Positions 25,885 to 41,094 are shown, numbered from the stretch's first letter. The stretch: 64,000 nt of DNA from Sporomusa sp. KB1 (GCF_007830295.1 NZ_VLKC01000002.1:276785-340784), one strand, 5' to 3'. The notes: generated from the sequence alone by a model not told the origin. Numbers and translations: made by a program.

Positions 25885-26069
25885 ATCAGCTCACCTCAGC
25901 ATAATTTATTTTCCAATACATTTGTAAGTATCTGTGGCCATTATATGCCGTTATAGCTAATTATACCATTGTCTGCCACGTAAAGGAAATATAGCTTATG
26001 TAAGCCATAAGCGTGAAAAGACTTGACTGCGCCAGGTCTTTTAGGATGCCTTAGTCAATAAAAAATAAT

Positions 26070-26100
26070 AAAACGCCAAGCAATAATTGCTTGGCGTTTT
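26070..26100 (-). terminator. Terminator after the pyrophosphatase gene
   Basis: Perfect 14-base arms AAAACGCCAAGCAA / TTGCTTGGCGTTTT lie ten bases after the hppA stop and end secG-hppA transcription. Confidence 0.9.
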
Positions 26101-26111
26101 ATATTGATAAT

Positions 26112-28118
26112 TTACGAAAAAAGAAGCGGAGCAATAATGAGTGAAATAGTACCAGCAACTTTAATCAGCGGGTTCATTGCCGGACCGGAAGTATCCTTGA
26201 ATGGATCACCTACGGTGTCGCCGATAACAGCAGCAGCATGGGTTGGAGTACCTTTGCCGCCGTATTTTCCAGTCTCAATCCATTTCTTAGCATTATCCCA
26301 GGCACCACCGGCATTTGACATAAATAATGCCAAAAGTACACCAGCTGCAGTGGCACCGGCCAGGAAACCAGCCAAGGCTTTTGCCCCAAGAATAAAACCA
26401 ACAAGAATAGGCGAGCCTACAGCAAAGATGCCGGGAACGATCATTTCGCGTATAGCCGCTTTCGTGCTAATATCTACACATTTGGCATAATCAGGACGAC
26501 CAGTGCCTTCCATAATGCCAGGGATTTCACGGAACTGACGGCGAACCTCGCCAATCATTTCAAAAGCAGCTTTACCTACAGCTTCCATTGTGAACGCACA
26601 TACCAGAAACGGCAGGGTTGCACCAAGGAAGATACCAATAATTACTGTTGGTTCGGTCAGATTAATCACTAAATGACCATTTGCTAACAGACCGGAGAGT
26701 TTAGGGTTTTTGGCAATTTCTTCACCAAAAGCAGTAAACAAGGCTAATGCAGTAAGAGCAGCAGAACCAATGGCAAAACCTTTGGCAATTGCAGCCGTAG
26801 TGTTGCCAACTGCGTCTAATTTGTCAGTAGTTTTGCGAACCTCAGGACCAAGATCGGCCATTTCGGCAATACCACCAGCGTTGTCGGCAACCGGACCAAA
26901 AGAGTCAACGGCAACAACCATACCGGCAGTACAGAGCATGCCCATGGCGGCCATAGCAATACCATAGATACCAGCTGCACCATAAGCTATCCAGATAGCA
27001 GCAGCAAATACCAGCATCGGCAGCGCGGTGCTTCTAAGGCCACAGGCAAGACCTGCAATAACATTGGTCGCCGGACCTGTTTGTGAAGCATCAGCAATAT
27101 GCTGGGTAGGTGTTTTACTGCTTGAAGTATAGTATTCAGTAATAGCGCCAACAAGCACGTTAACAGCTAAACCACAAACAACAGCAATCGTAATGCCTAT
27201 GGCCTTGGCCGGAAGCATAGTGCTGGCAATGGCATAGGTAGCAACGGCAACAAGAATATTAGTTCCCCATATCCCTCTATTCAGGGCAGCTTGAGGATCA
27301 CCATCTTCACTGGTTCTAACTAAGAAGGTACTGATAATAGAAGCAAAAATTCCGGCTGCACCGATTATTAATGGGAACAACACACCGTTAATATCACCCT
27401 TGAATACGGTTTGACCAATAAGCATAGCTGCAATAGCGGTAGCGGCATAGGACTCAAACAAGTCAGCTCCCATGCCAGCGGTGTCGCCAACATTATCACC
27501 CACGTTATCAGCAATAACGGCTGGGTTACGGGGATCATCCTCCGGAATACCTGCTTCAACCTTACCTACCAAGTCAGCGCCAACGTCAGCTGCTTTGGTA
27601 AAAATACCACCGCCGACACGGGCAAAGAATGCAATGGCGCTAGCGCCAAAGGCAAAGCTGTTAATAACAACAGGATCTCTAAAAATTATGTATAACGTAG
27701 ATACACCCAAAAGTCCCAAACCGGCAACAGACATGCCCATAACGGCACCGGCACGGAAAGAAACGCTCAGCGCTTTGTTAAGACTGCTGCGGGCAGCTTC
27801 CGTTGTACGAGCGTTCGACTTGGTTGTCGAAGTCATTCCTACATAACCGGCAATGGCGGAGCAAATAGCACCTACCAGGAAGGATACAGCCAATTTGTAG
27901 CCATCCACATAAAAGAGTATTAAGAAAATGACGATGGTAAACGGAATAAGTGTTTTGTACTGGCGATTAAGAAAAGCCATAGCTCCTTCAAAAATTGCCT
28001 GAGAAATGTCCTGCATTTTTTGGTTGCCTGGGCTTTCCCTCAGTACGCTAGCCATGAAATACGCAGCAAAAGCTAGCGCCACAAGTCCAGCGAACGGCGC
28101 AATGTACAATAAATCCAT
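26112..28118 (-). CDS. hppA: Membrane-bound ion-translocating pyrophosphatase
   Basis: A 668-residue, multi-spanning protein (about 16 segments) from the ATG at 28118 with AGGGGG upstream. The PPi-binding site is clear: [19 protein letters not shown] and [17 protein letters not shown] near residues 190-230, and a second aspartate cluster near 590-620 (GGAWDNAKK and [14 protein letters not shown]). It couples PPi hydrolysis to H+ or Na+ pumping across the membrane. The GNTTAA sequence has alanine where K+-independent enzymes have lysine, so the K+-dependent class is likely (family knowledge). Whether it pumps Na+ or H+ is not decided here. It follows secG on the same strand. Confidence 0.96.
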   Translation of the reverse strand: MDLLYIAPFAGLVALAFAAYFMASVLRESPGNQKMQDISQAIFEGAMAFLNRQYKTLIPFTIVIFLILFYVDGYKLAVSFLVGAICSAIAGYVGMTSTTKSNARTTEAARSSLNKALSVSFRAGAVMGMSVAGLGLLGVSTLYIIFRDPVVINSFAFGASAIAFFARVGGGIFTKAADVGADLVGKVEAGIPEDDPRNPAVIADNVGDNVGDTAGMGADLFESYAATAIAAMLIGQTVFKGDINGVLFPLIIGAAGIFASIISTFLVRTSEDGDPQAALNRGIWGTNILVAVATYAIASTMLPAKAIGITIAVVCGLAVNVLVGAITEYYTSSSKTPTQHIADASQTGPATNVIAGLACGLRSTALPMLVFAAAIWIAYGAAGIYGIAMAAMGMLCTAGMVVAVDSFGPVADNAGGIAEMADLGPEVRKTTDKLDAVGNTTAAIAKGFAIGSAALTALALFTAFGEEIAKNPKLSGLLANGHLVINLTEPTVIIGIFLGATLPFLVCAFTMEAVGKAAFEMIGEVRRQFREIPGIMEGTGRPDYAKCVDISTKAAIREMIVPGIFAVGSPILVGFILGAKALAGFLAGATAAGVLLALFMSNAGGAWDNAKKWIETGKYGGKGTPTHAAAVIGDTVGDPFKDTSGPAMNPLIKVAGTISLIIAPLLFS

Positions 28119-28197
28119 GATTATCTTTCCCCCTTTGACTAAAACTTGAAAATACCTCAATATGCCGGAGATACTCCAGCCATTGAGGTGAGTAGCC

Positions 28198-28428
28198 CTA
28201 CTGCATCAATTTAACCAAAACCATTGTTACAAGTCCGAACAATGCGGCAAGGATAATTGTTGCTTTGGCCAAAATTGCATCAAGTCCTTTAGCTTTGCTA
28301 CCGAACATAGATTCGGCCCCTCCGGCAATTGAACCTGACAAACCGGCACTTTTACCTGACTGCAATACTACTACGGCAATTAGTGCAATAGAAAGTACAC
28401 CTTCTAATATCATCAGTCCTGTTATCAT
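28198..28428 (-). CDS. secG: Preprotein translocase subunit SecG
   Basis: A 76-residue membrane protein from the ATG at 28428 with GGGGGTG upstream. Two transmembrane helices flank the conserved loop [18 protein letters not shown] and [11 protein letters not shown]. SecG associates with SecYE and assists protein export. The length matches the family. Downstream on the same strand are hppA and the est-rnr-smpB genes, so the Firmicute secG-est-rnr-smpB order is kept with two insertions. Confidence 0.95.
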   Translation of the reverse strand: MITGLMILEGVLSIALIAVVVLQSGKSAGLSGSIAGGAESMFGSKAKGLDAILAKATIILAALFGLVTMVLVKLMQ

Positions 28429-28644
28429 TTCTTTACACCCCCCATGACTGATACCTATCCTTTGCTGCAATACCACGCTGCCAAGGCATAACCATATTCT
28501 AACACACTTAAACGCTGCTTGACAATTCTTTCGTCAAGGTTTTCACACATATATATTATACATATTTTTACCAGTTTGTCAAAAAATAAACACGACTTGC
28601 ACTGAGCCTTTAGCGAAAGTAAAAAATTATCCTTCTGTTGGGAA

Positions 28645-28677
28645 AAATAAACAGCCGAATGCTTCGGCTGTTTATTT
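28645..28677 (-). terminator. Terminator at the end of the glycolytic operon
   Basis: The 15-base arms AAATAAACAGCCGAA / TTCGGCTGTTTATTT with a three-base loop lie just after the zinc-ribbon gene. Confidence 0.9.
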
Positions 28678-28693
28678 ACCTGTTTTCTACGCC

Positions 28694-28924
28694 TTAATAG
28701 GGGGGTAGTACCGGATCGGGATGGTCCACAGAGGAATTAACATTCGTAGCATGCCTGTTATAGCGGCTAGTACAGCCAATCTGTCCTTCCTGCTGCTGAA
28801 TGACTTCCATGTTAGAACTGCCGCAATGCTTACAGATATTATTTTTTAGGCATTCCAGCAAATCGTTCTCACAATCATCCAGGTAGCCGCAGTCATTGCA
28901 TTTTAGCAAAAATCCCTTCGGCAT
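28694..28924 (-). CDS. Small zinc-ribbon protein
   Basis: A 76-residue protein with GGGAGGTG before the ATG. Two Cys pairs, CNDCGY near residue 9 and CKHCGS near 32, form a likely zinc ribbon. The C-terminal 35 residues (GQIGCTSRYNRHATNVN and on) look unstructured. It follows enolase by 28 bases and precedes the terminator, so it is the last gene of the glycolytic transcript. No specific function is known. Confidence 0.65.
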   Translation of the reverse strand: MPKGFLLKCNDCGYLDDCENDLLECLKNNICKHCGSSNMEVIQQQEGQIGCTSRYNRHATNVNSSVDHPDPVLPPY

Positions 28925-28952
28925 CTTTTGTTCACCTCCCTTCGGCGCGAAC

Positions 28953-31828
<2,876 letters not shown>

Positions 31829-31845
31829 GTTTTTTCTCCTCGCGG

Positions 31846-32598
31846 TTATTTGAACTTAACTAATTTGCTAAAAGACTCAGCCTCTAAGCTTGCCCCGCCG
31901 ACTAATGCGCCGTCAATATCGGGTTTAGCCATAAGTTCAGCCACATTGTCAGGCTTAACACTGCCGCCGTATTGGATACGGATGCTCTCAGCGCTGGCTT
32001 GACCAAACATTTCGGCAACCGTGCGACGGATAAAGGCGCACACTGCATTGGCATCCTCAGCCGAAGCCGTGCGGCCAGTGCCGATAGCCCAAATGGGTTC
32101 ATAGGCAATAACCAGGCCGGCCACTTGCTGCGCGCTAAGGCCTTCAAGCCCGCCTTTCACCTGGGCGCCGACAACCCGTTCGGTGGCATTAGCTTCCCGA
32201 TCAACCAACGCTTCGCCGACACACATAATTGGCTTCAAACCGGCTTTAAGCGCGGCTTTAAGTTTGTTATTCACAGTTTGATCTGTTTCCGCAAAATATT
32301 GGCGGCGCTCTGAGTGACCGATAATCACATGGGTACAACCAATATCTTTGAGCATACCGGGCGCAATTTCACCAGTAAAAGCACCTTTTTCTTCCCAATG
32401 CATATTTTGAGCACCTAAACCGATATTGGTTCCTGCTATAGCAGCAGCTATAGCAGTCAAGGCCGTAAACGGCGGACATACAACAATCTCCACGTCGTTT
32501 ACTGCGTTTGTTAGAGCGTTCAATTCCTGCACAAGTATAACGCCTTCTCCGGCTGTTTTATGCATTTTCCAATTACCGGCAATAATGGGCTTGCGCAT
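31846..32598 (-). CDS. tpiA: Triosephosphate isomerase
   Basis: A 250-residue TIM-barrel enzyme from the ATG at 32598, chosen because AAGGAG lies eight bases upstream. It interconverts dihydroxyacetone phosphate and glyceraldehyde 3-phosphate. Active-site parts are GNWKMHK near residue 8, HVIIGHSERR near 92 with the catalytic histidine, AYEPIWAIGTG near 163 with the catalytic glutamate, and YGGSVKP near 208. Gene order pgk-tpiA-gpmI is standard. Confidence 0.98.
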   Translation of the reverse strand: MRKPIIAGNWKMHKTAGEGVILVQELNALTNAVNDVEIVVCPPFTALTAIAAAIAGTNIGLGAQNMHWEEKGAFTGEIAPGMLKDIGCTHVIIGHSERRQYFAETDQTVNNKLKAALKAGLKPIMCVGEALVDREANATERVVGAQVKGGLEGLSAQQVAGLVIAYEPIWAIGTGRTASAEDANAVCAFIRRTVAEMFGQASAESIRIQYGGSVKPDNVAELMAKPDIDGALVGGASLEAESFSKLVKFK

Positions 32599-32619
32599 AG
32601 TCTCCACTCCTTACTAAAA

Positions 32620-33807
32620 TTATTTATCTGCCAATGCAGCAATGCCTGGCAATTCTTTGCCTTCTAAAAATTCAAGTGACGCGCCGCCGCCTGTTGAGAT
32701 GTGAGTAATCTTAGCAGCAAGCTTAAGTTTTTCCAGGGCAGCCACCGAATCACCACCACCGACAATGCTCTTAGCACCTGACGCAGCCACTGCTTTGGCA
32801 ACTGCCTCGGTGCCGATAGCAAAAGCGTCAAATTCAAATACACCCATCGGGCCATTCCACACGACGGTTTTTGCTCCGTGCAGAGCCGCTGCAAATTTTT
32901 CAGCCGTTACCGGACCAATATCGAGAGCCATCCATTCACTGGGTATTTGCGTAACAGCCACGGCCTTGTGGTCAGCGTCGGCAGCAAAGTTTTCAGCCAC
33001 CACGACATCTTCTGGTAACAGCAGGTTTACGCCCTTAGTTTTGGCAGTCGCAATAAGCTCTTTGGCCAAAACCAGCTTATCAGCTTCTACCAGGGACTTG
33101 CCCGTTTGGTAACCTTGGGCAGCCAGAAAGGTATTGGCCATACCGCCACCGATGATCAGGGTATCAACTTTATTTAACAGATTTTCAATGACCCCAATCT
33201 TATCAGAAACCTTAGCCCCGCCAATAATGGCCACAAAAGGGCGCACCGGATCGGTAACAGCCTGCCCTAAAAACAGCAGCTCTTTATCCATCAGAAAACC
33301 GGATACGGCTGGTATGTACTTGGCTATACCATGCACTGAGGCATGAGCCCGGTGGGATACGCCAAAGGCATCGTTAACCAGGATTTCTGCCAGACCAGCC
33401 AGTTGTTTGGCAAATTCAGGATCATTTTTTTCTTCTTCAGGATTAAAACGCAGGTTCTCCAGCATAAGCAATTGCCCCGGCTGAAGAGCGGCCGCCATTT
33501 TTCTGGCTTCCGGCCCCACCGAGTCATTGGCGAATAAGACCTCGCGGTCATGAAGTAATTGTGACAGCTTTTGTGCAACAGGCTTGAGTGAAAACTCGGG
33601 CGCAATTTTACCTTTAGGCCGTCCCAGATGGCTAGCGATAATAACAGCCGCGTTTTTGGACAGCAAAAATTCCAGGGTGGGAATCGTAGCCCGAATACGG
33701 GTATCATCAGTAATGTTGCCAGCTTTATCCATTGGTACGTTATAGTCTACCCGCACTAAAACTTTTTTACCTGATACCGAAATATCATTTAAGTTTTTTT
33801 TATTCAT
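32620..33807 (-). CDS. pgk: Phosphoglycerate kinase
   Basis: A 395-residue enzyme from the ATG at 33807, which has GGAGG at the right distance; the ATG two codons upstream abuts that site. It makes ATP from 1,3-bisphosphoglycerate. It has [10 protein letters not shown] near residue 20, RPKGK, the [16 protein letters not shown] hinge region near 202 and the C-terminal nucleotide loop [12 protein letters not shown] near 348. The alanine-rich C-terminal half is normal for the family. Confidence 0.98.
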   Translation of the reverse strand: MNKKNLNDISVSGKKVLVRVDYNVPMDKAGNITDDTRIRATIPTLEFLLSKNAAVIIASHLGRPKGKIAPEFSLKPVAQKLSQLLHDREVLFANDSVGPEARKMAAALQPGQLLMLENLRFNPEEEKNDPEFAKQLAGLAEILVNDAFGVSHRAHASVHGIAKYIPAVSGFLMDKELLFLGQAVTDPVRPFVAIIGGAKVSDKIGVIENLLNKVDTLIIGGGMANTFLAAQGYQTGKSLVEADKLVLAKELIATAKTKGVNLLLPEDVVVAENFAADADHKAVAVTQIPSEWMALDIGPVTAEKFAAALHGAKTVVWNGPMGVFEFDAFAIGTEAVAKAVAASGAKSIVGGGDSVAALEKLKLAAKITHISTGGGASLEFLEGKELPGIAALADK

Positions 33808-33841
33808 AACCATTCCTCCAGCTTAATCAGGTGAGGTGTAA

Positions 33842-33875
33842 GAGAAGCAATCTCAAATAACTGAGATTGCTTCTC
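33842..33875 (-). terminator. Stable hairpin between gap and pgk
   Basis: Perfect 14-base arms GAGAAGCAATCTCA / TGAGATTGCTTCTC with a six-base loop. No strong T tract follows on the minus strand, so it is more likely a partial attenuator or an mRNA stability element that raises gap over the distal genes. Confidence 0.6.
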
Positions 33876-33886
33876 CCTTAATAATC

Positions 33887-35940
<2,054 letters not shown>

Positions 35941-35953
35941 AGTCTCTCCTCGG

Positions 35954-35989
35954 GTTAAAATATGTCCCACCTGAACACATTATGTCCCA
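35954..35989 (-). promoter_or_regulatory. CggR operator with two direct repeats
   Basis: On the minus strand TGGGAC-N6-TGTT-N4-TGGGAC-N6-TAAC matches the known Bacillus CggR operator (CGGGAC-N6-TGTC, N4, repeated) in order and spacing. It lies 14 bases before the cggR start codon. Confidence 0.8.
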
Positions 35990-36066
35990 TATCAGGTAAA
36001 AAAACTAGATAGCCTGCCTATCACTTTCTCTACACCTATTCGGCAAGGGCCTAGAAACTCCTGCTT

Positions 36067-37030
36067 CTACAGGAAAATTTTATCATAAGGTGCTGCTTCC
36101 GGCTTATAGGCAGACCTGACTACCGCAATAGGATGCTCATTTTTCACGTTGGTACACGCGGTTATAATTGGATAGCCCTTCTTAACATAGTCTTGCAAAA
36201 TGGCGATATTTTTATGAGCATTGGCCTTAGCCATATATCCGTTGGTGAGCCACAACACACAGCCTCCTCGGGAACAATTACCTTGAAGTTATTGACCTGC
36301 AATACAGCTACAACATCCAGCCAGATTGCGGCCAGCAGCATAGACATTTTCAAGCAATACCTGACCCCCGGCATTTACCGGCCGCAAACCGACATCAACC
36401 TGAATGCCAATCTTGGCAAAAGGCTGGGCTGCATTCGCAAATAGTTGACGTGTCCCCCCACTCTTCCCGCTCAGCAGGTGCTGTCACCGGCAGATTGAAG
36501 ATCGGTTCACTGATACCATTATGTTCAGCGATAATGCCGCTGCCAAAATTACGGCCTTGGCAGGATACGAACGTTCTCGGTCAATATTACCAGTAACAAC
36601 AGCAGTTACTTGCTTGCCTTCCTGTGCAGCATATGCAGCATGGGCCTGTTCTATGATAGTAACACCCAGCCGCTTGGCACGTTGCAGGAGCATAGCACGC
36701 AATCTAAGCCCAACAACAGCAGTCGGCCTGATTACAGTCTCAACAAATTTGCAGGCAAGCATCCTTTCCAGGGCATCTCTGACAACATAGTTAGGCCGGG
36801 AACCTAATACAGGTGGAATACTAACTGCGCTGCCAGGCTTCACCTGCTTTGCCAACTGTTCCCACACTCCTGTAGTTTCGCGCTGGTTAGTGATACCAAT
36901 GCCAGCTATATCTGCAGCACTAATACCGGCCTTGGCAACAGCCTCGGCAATAACACCAATCTGCGAACTCCAGATTTCGTCAGCATTATGCTCTACTCAG
37001 CCTGGCTTGGGGAATATCTGGGTATTTTGA
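36067..37030 (-). pseudogene. Decayed glycerol operon: fused remnants of glpK, glpB and glpC
   Basis: Reading the minus strand, three degraded gene pieces follow each other. At about 37030-36870 is the N-terminal region of glycerol kinase (YPQIFPKPG, a TGA where Trp stands, [19 protein letters not shown], then [11 protein letters not shown]). From about 36867 this runs in frame into a piece of GlpB, the anaerobic glycerol-3-phosphate dehydrogenase subunit (SIPPVLG, then [11 protein letters not shown], later EPIFNLPV and GLRPVNAGG after frame changes). At about 36300-36067 is the C-terminal CCG-type region of GlpC (VIVPEEAVCCGSP, then in another frame TNGYMAKANAHKNIAILQ). Nonsense and frameshift changes make each piece non-functional. 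Confidence 0.8.
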
Positions 37031-37501
37031 GACTACAATTTACTAATCACCACTCCTTTGTTCAAACATAAAAATAAAGCCCAAAGTAACGCCTATAGAA
37101 CTGCGGCTTCTACTTGGCGAAAAACTTCGGACTTTTCTTTATCTCTGTCCCCATACTCAGTTATTTAGCTATAGTAATTCTCATGTTTTTTATAATTTTC
37201 TGCTAATTTTTAACAATTCCGAAAAATTATTATTTTCACTCTTTATAAGTTGCTTTAGCACTTACCACCGCTCACGTTTGCTTGCGCTCACGGCACTCAA
37301 TCCGTAATAACAGCTGCTATACCCATTCGTGCTAAGAAAGTAATGCCGGCCTTGTCTTTACCTATGCCGCTTAGTAAATCTAAATATAATATCAGTGCAT
37401 ATTTAAAATCCTCATAATTGCGAGGCGTTGGCATGACATGGCCGTCACATAACAATAACTTCTACTCATATGATTATTTGGGAATTTTTGCACATACTTT
37501 G
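37031..37501. other. Intergenic region downstream of rpoN
   Basis: No gene seen on either strand. An imperfect long inverted repeat at about 37078-37137 (AAAGCCCAAAGT...ACTTCGGACTTT) may act as a bidirectional terminator between rpoN and the glp remnant. The remaining sequence could be further decayed coding DNA. Confidence 0.35.
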
Positions 37502-38917
37502 TTAATGTCTTTTCCGTCTACTTGAGGCGGGAATAGCCATTTCTTCCCGGTACTTGGCAACCGTTCGCCGTGAAACCATAATTCCTTTGCTATTGAGAAT
37601 ATCTCCCAGAGATTGATCACTTAAGGGCTGCATTGGATTTTCGGCTGCAATCAGTTCCCGTATCTCCTGTTTTACCCGACTGGCTGAAATATCCTCGCCG
37701 GCAGCGCTCTGAATGCCAGCAGTAAAAAAGGTATTCATACCAAACACGCCGTGGGGGGTAGCCATATATTTATTGGACGTCGCGCGGCTTATGGTCGATT
37801 CATGTACCCCAATCTGATCGGCCACCTTCTTCATGGTAAGTGGTCGCAAAAATTTGGGACCATGATCAAAAAAGTTTTGTTGCATCTCAATGATGGCTTC
37901 CGCCACATTATATAAGGTGCGCCGGCGCTGCTCAATACTTTTTATCAGCCAAACTGCAGCATTAATACGACCTTCTACATATTTACGAGCATCGCCGGGC
38001 TCTTCCCGGACAATCTGCCGATAATATGAATTGATGGACAGTTGTGGCACATGACTATCATTAATATGAATGGTATAACCGCTATTTACCCGTTCAACAA
38101 TAATATCAGGTATAATATACCCTGGTTGTCCACCGCCGAAGGCACATCCTGGTTTAGGGTCAAGTGTGCGGATGATATCCACAGCCTGTTGGACTTCATG
38201 GAGCGAACAGTGCTGTTTATCGGCAATTTGTTTATACCGGCCTAAGGCTACCTGATCGAGATGCTCTCTAATAACGGCAACCGCTAACGCAAATTCCTTA
38301 CTATTATATTCTTGCTCTTTTTGTTCCAATTGCAGGAGCAGACATTCTTGCAAAGAGCGCGCGCCTACCCCAATAGGTTCAAAGGTCTGGATAAGTTTCA
38401 GCACATTTTCTACTACGGTTTCTGCTACTGCCATTTGGGCAGCTGCTTCTGCTGTTGTCCCGCATAAATAGCCATTATCATCAATACAGCCAATAAGATA
38501 TTTGCCAATAGCCAAATGTCTGGCATCAAGTACAGCAAAATGCAGCTGCATTTCCAGATAGTTTTGCAGTGATACCGTTTCCGCATCCGCTATCTCCCGT
38601 TGCTTTTCCATTTCAGTGCATCCGGACTGGGAACCTGCTGTGGTCTGCGTACCATTTAGCAAATACTCAACCCAACCATCTGCTTCCGGCTGGTTGTCCT
38701 CCTGTTCACTGCTACTGAACGATTCAACCTCGATCTCAGGCTCATTGTTACTTTCATGGGCATCGGCCTCAAGCACCGGATTTTCCAGTAATTCTTTTTC
38801 CACCAACTCGGCCAACTCGGTAGCCGGTAGCTGGAGGATAGCAATTGCCTGACGTAGTTGTGGTGTCATTATTAACTTTTGCGTTGTTTCCAGTTTGAGT
38901 CCATAATCCAGTTGCAT
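37502..38917 (-). CDS. rpoN: RNA polymerase sigma-54 factor
   Basis: A 471-residue protein with GGGAGG before ATG. The N-terminal activator-interacting region MQLDYGLKLETTQKLIMTPQLRQAI is followed by an acidic linker, the core-binding domain, a helix-turn-helix (ADQIGVHESTISRATSNKY) and the C-terminal RpoN box RRTVAKYRE. Sigma-54 directs RNA polymerase to -24/-12 promoters and needs enhancer-binding activators, none of which is visible in the window. It follows the hyp genes on the same strand with a 70-base gap. Confidence 0.96.
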   Translation of the reverse strand: MQLDYGLKLETTQKLIMTPQLRQAIAILQLPATELAELVEKELLENPVLEADAHESNNEPEIEVESFSSSEQEDNQPEADGWVEYLLNGTQTTAGSQSGCTEMEKQREIADAETVSLQNYLEMQLHFAVLDARHLAIGKYLIGCIDDNGYLCGTTAEAAAQMAVAETVVENVLKLIQTFEPIGVGARSLQECLLLQLEQKEQEYNSKEFALAVAVIREHLDQVALGRYKQIADKQHCSLHEVQQAVDIIRTLDPKPGCAFGGGQPGYIIPDIIVERVNSGYTIHINDSHVPQLSINSYYRQIVREEPGDARKYVEGRINAAVWLIKSIEQRRRTLYNVAEAIIEMQQNFFDHGPKFLRPLTMKKVADQIGVHESTISRATSNKYMATPHGVFGMNTFFTAGIQSAAGEDISASRVKQEIRELIAAENPMQPLSDQSLGDILNSKGIMVSRRTVAKYREEMAIPASSRRKRH

Positions 38918-38987
38918 AGAATAACCTCCCCCAGGACATAGTTAAGTCTGTCCCATGATAAATACTATGATATTATTCAAAAAAATA

Positions 38988-40004
38988 TCAGCAAATTCGT
39001 GGCAGCTGTTCGCCTGATAACATATCTACCAGGCGTAAACCACCTACCGCAGTTCTGAGCGCTACCTGTCCAGCCGCTTTGTCGCTCACAGTGCCAATAA
39101 TACAGGCGGCTGAACTGACCTGATGCCGCTGCATAATTTTCAGAACTTTTTCACTATATTCCTTTTCGACAAAAACTACTACTTTTCCTTCATTGGCAAG
39201 GTACAAAGGTTCAAATCCCAGCAATTCACAGACAGCTGCTACTTCCGGCCTCACTGGCAGGGAACTTTCCTCCAGCACAATTCCCACCCCGGCATCGGCG
39301 GCAATCTCATTGAGAGTTGTCGCCAGTCCACCCCGGGTAGGATCACGCAGCATACTGATGGCAGGTACTTCGGCTAACAGCTCCTGGATAAGGCCGTTCA
39401 AGGGAGCACAGTCACTGATAATTTGTGCCGGCAGTGTTAAGCCATGCCGCTCACTCATAACGGCTATGGCATGATCGCCCAGGTAGCCACTGACAATAAC
39501 TGCCTGGCCTGGCTTGACGCGGCTGGCAGTAATATCAGCCTGTGGCAGTATAGCGCCAATCCCGGCTGTATTGATGTAGATACCATCAACTGCCCCTCGT
39601 TCGACAACTTTTGTATCACCAGTAACAATAGCAACACCAGCATCTTGAGCCGCAGCCCGCATTGATTCTACAATTTTTTTAAGTTCGGCAATAGGTAATC
39701 CCTCTTCCAAGATAAAACCGGCACTCAAATAGAGGGGCCTCGCACCACACATGGCCAAATCATTGACTGTGCCGCAAACGGCCAGTTTGCCGATATCGCC
39801 GCCAGGGAAAAAACGTGGTTTGACAACATAGCTGTCAGTAGTAAAGGCCAGCTTGCTACCACCAATACTGAAGCGCGCGCCATCATGCAGCTCGGCCAGC
39901 AGCGGATTAGCAAATGCTGACACCATAATATTCTTTATTAAGTCATGGCTTAAGCGGCCACCGCTGCCATGACCCAGCAAGATTAGTTCTTCCTGATTAT
40001 GCAT
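38988..40004 (-). CDS. hypE: Hydrogenase maturation protein HypE
   Basis: A 338-residue protein from the ATG at 40004. HypE dehydrates the carbamoyl group on its C-terminal cysteine to make the cyanide ligand of NiFe hydrogenases. The AIRS/PurM-like ATP fold shows GHGSGGRLSHDLIK near residue 9, and the protein ends PRIC, the cysteine that accepts the carbamoyl group from HypF. The start overlaps the hypD end by eight bases. No hydrogenase structural gene is in the window. Confidence 0.96.
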   Translation of the reverse strand: MHNQEELILLGHGSGGRLSHDLIKNIMVSAFANPLLAELHDGARFSIGGSKLAFTTDSYVVKPRFFPGGDIGKLAVCGTVNDLAMCGARPLYLSAGFILEEGLPIAELKKIVESMRAAAQDAGVAIVTGDTKVVERGAVDGIYINTAGIGAILPQADITASRVKPGQAVIVSGYLGDHAIAVMSERHGLTLPAQIISDCAPLNGLIQELLAEVPAISMLRDPTRGGLATTLNEIAADAGVGIVLEESSLPVRPEVAAVCELLGFEPLYLANEGKVVVFVEKEYSEKVLKIMQRHQVSSAACIIGTVSDKAAGQVALRTAVGGLRLVDMLSGEQLPRIC

Positions 40005-41094
40005 AATTCCACCGTCCTTGGCCGTATTTATACCAGGCAGCACATGCCCCTTCCACCGACACCATGCAGGCCCCTACCGGATGCTCAGGTGTACAACTGC
40101 ATCCGAAATGTGGACAATCTTCGGGACGAATCCGGCCGCAGAGTACTTCACCACAGCGACAGCCTGCCGGTTCCTTAGTTACCACAGCCGCCAGCGGTAG
40201 TCTCAGCTTGGCATCAAAGGCACTGTACTCTGGCCTTAGTGCCAATCCTGAGTCCGCAATCTCACCAAATCCCCGCCAAATGGCAGCTGCAGGTTGGTAC
40301 ACTTGTCGGAGAATATTCCAGGCCGCCTCATTACCTGCCGGTTTGACCACTCGCCGGTATTGATTAGCCAGTTCGGCTTTGCCGGCAGCTATTTGTGCCA
40401 GCAGCATATAAATGGCTTGCAAAATATCCAGGGCCTCAAAACCGGTAATGACCGCCGGTACCTGATACTCGCTAGTAACAAACTGGTAGGGCGCAAATCC
40501 GCTGATGGCCGCCGTATGCCCTGGCAGTAAAAACCCATCCACTCTGATATCCGGGGCAGCCAGGATGGTTCTGAGCGCTGGCGGCACCAGTTTATGGGCC
40601 GATAAAACGAAAAAATTGTCTAACCCCTGTTGCTCAGCCTGGAGTATGGTAGCGGCTGCCGTAGGTGCTGTGGTCTCAAAACCGACCGCCAGAAAGATCA
40701 CTGCCTTCTCTGGGTTTTCTCTTGCCATTGTCAGGCTCTCTAACGGTGAATAAACAATGCGGATATCAGCTCCCTGTGTTTTCTCAGCCATAAGTGTCGA
40801 CTGCGAGCCCGGCACTTTGAGCATATCGCCAAAAGTAGCTAGAATCGTATCTTCCCGGCCACTATACGCAATAGCCGTATCCAGGTATTCATTGGGCGTA
40901 ACACACACCGGGCAGCCGGGACCGCTGACCAACTCGACAGTTGGCGGCAGCAATTGACGAATGCCGTTACGGAAGATGGACACCGTATGGGTGCCACACA
41001 CTTCCATCAGCCGCAGCGGACGCTGTGCCAGCTTGGCAATGGCCTGGGTGAAAAAGTCAGCCGCACGGGCTGTTTCCTCAACTGTCAGTCTCAT
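39997..41094 (-). CDS. hypD: Hydrogenase maturation protein HypD
   Basis: About 365 residues from the ATG at 41094; the longer frame reads through hypC and is not coding before that point. HypD with HypC is the scaffold for assembling the Fe(CN)2CO group. Conserved parts are MEVCGTHT near residue 29, GPGCPVCVTP near 57, GFETTAPT, and the C-terminal cysteine-rich part (CRCGEVLCG, then CPHFGCSC) that binds a 4Fe-4S cluster. It overlaps hypC by 17 bases and hypE by eight. Confidence 0.96.
   Translation of the reverse strand: MRLTVEETARAADFFTQAIAKLAQRPLRLMEVCGTHTVSIFRNGIRQLLPPTVELVSGPGCPVCVTPNEYLDTAIAYSGREDTILATFGDMLKVPGSQSTLMAEKTQGADIRIVYSPLESLTMARENPEKAVIFLAVGFETTAPTAAATILQAEQQGLDNFFVLSAHKLVPPALRTILAAPDIRVDGFLLPGHTAAISGFAPYQFVTSEYQVPAVITGFEALDILQAIYMLLAQIAAGKAELANQYRRVVKPAGNEAAWNILRQVYQPAAAIWRGFGEIADSGLALRPEYSAFDAKLRLPLAAVVTKEPAGCRCGEVLCGRIRPEDCPHFGCSCTPEHPVGACMVSVEGACAAWYKYGQGRWNYA

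Noticed and set aside
36960..37010. TGA in the glpK remnant as a recoded tryptophan or selenocysteine
   Set aside because: The surrounding gene is truncated and frameshifted, so decay explains the stop; Trp codons elsewhere are TGG.
38934..38954. GGACA...TGTCCC near the rpoN start as a second CggR site
   Set aside because: It is an inverted, not direct, arrangement and lacks the N6/N4 spacing.
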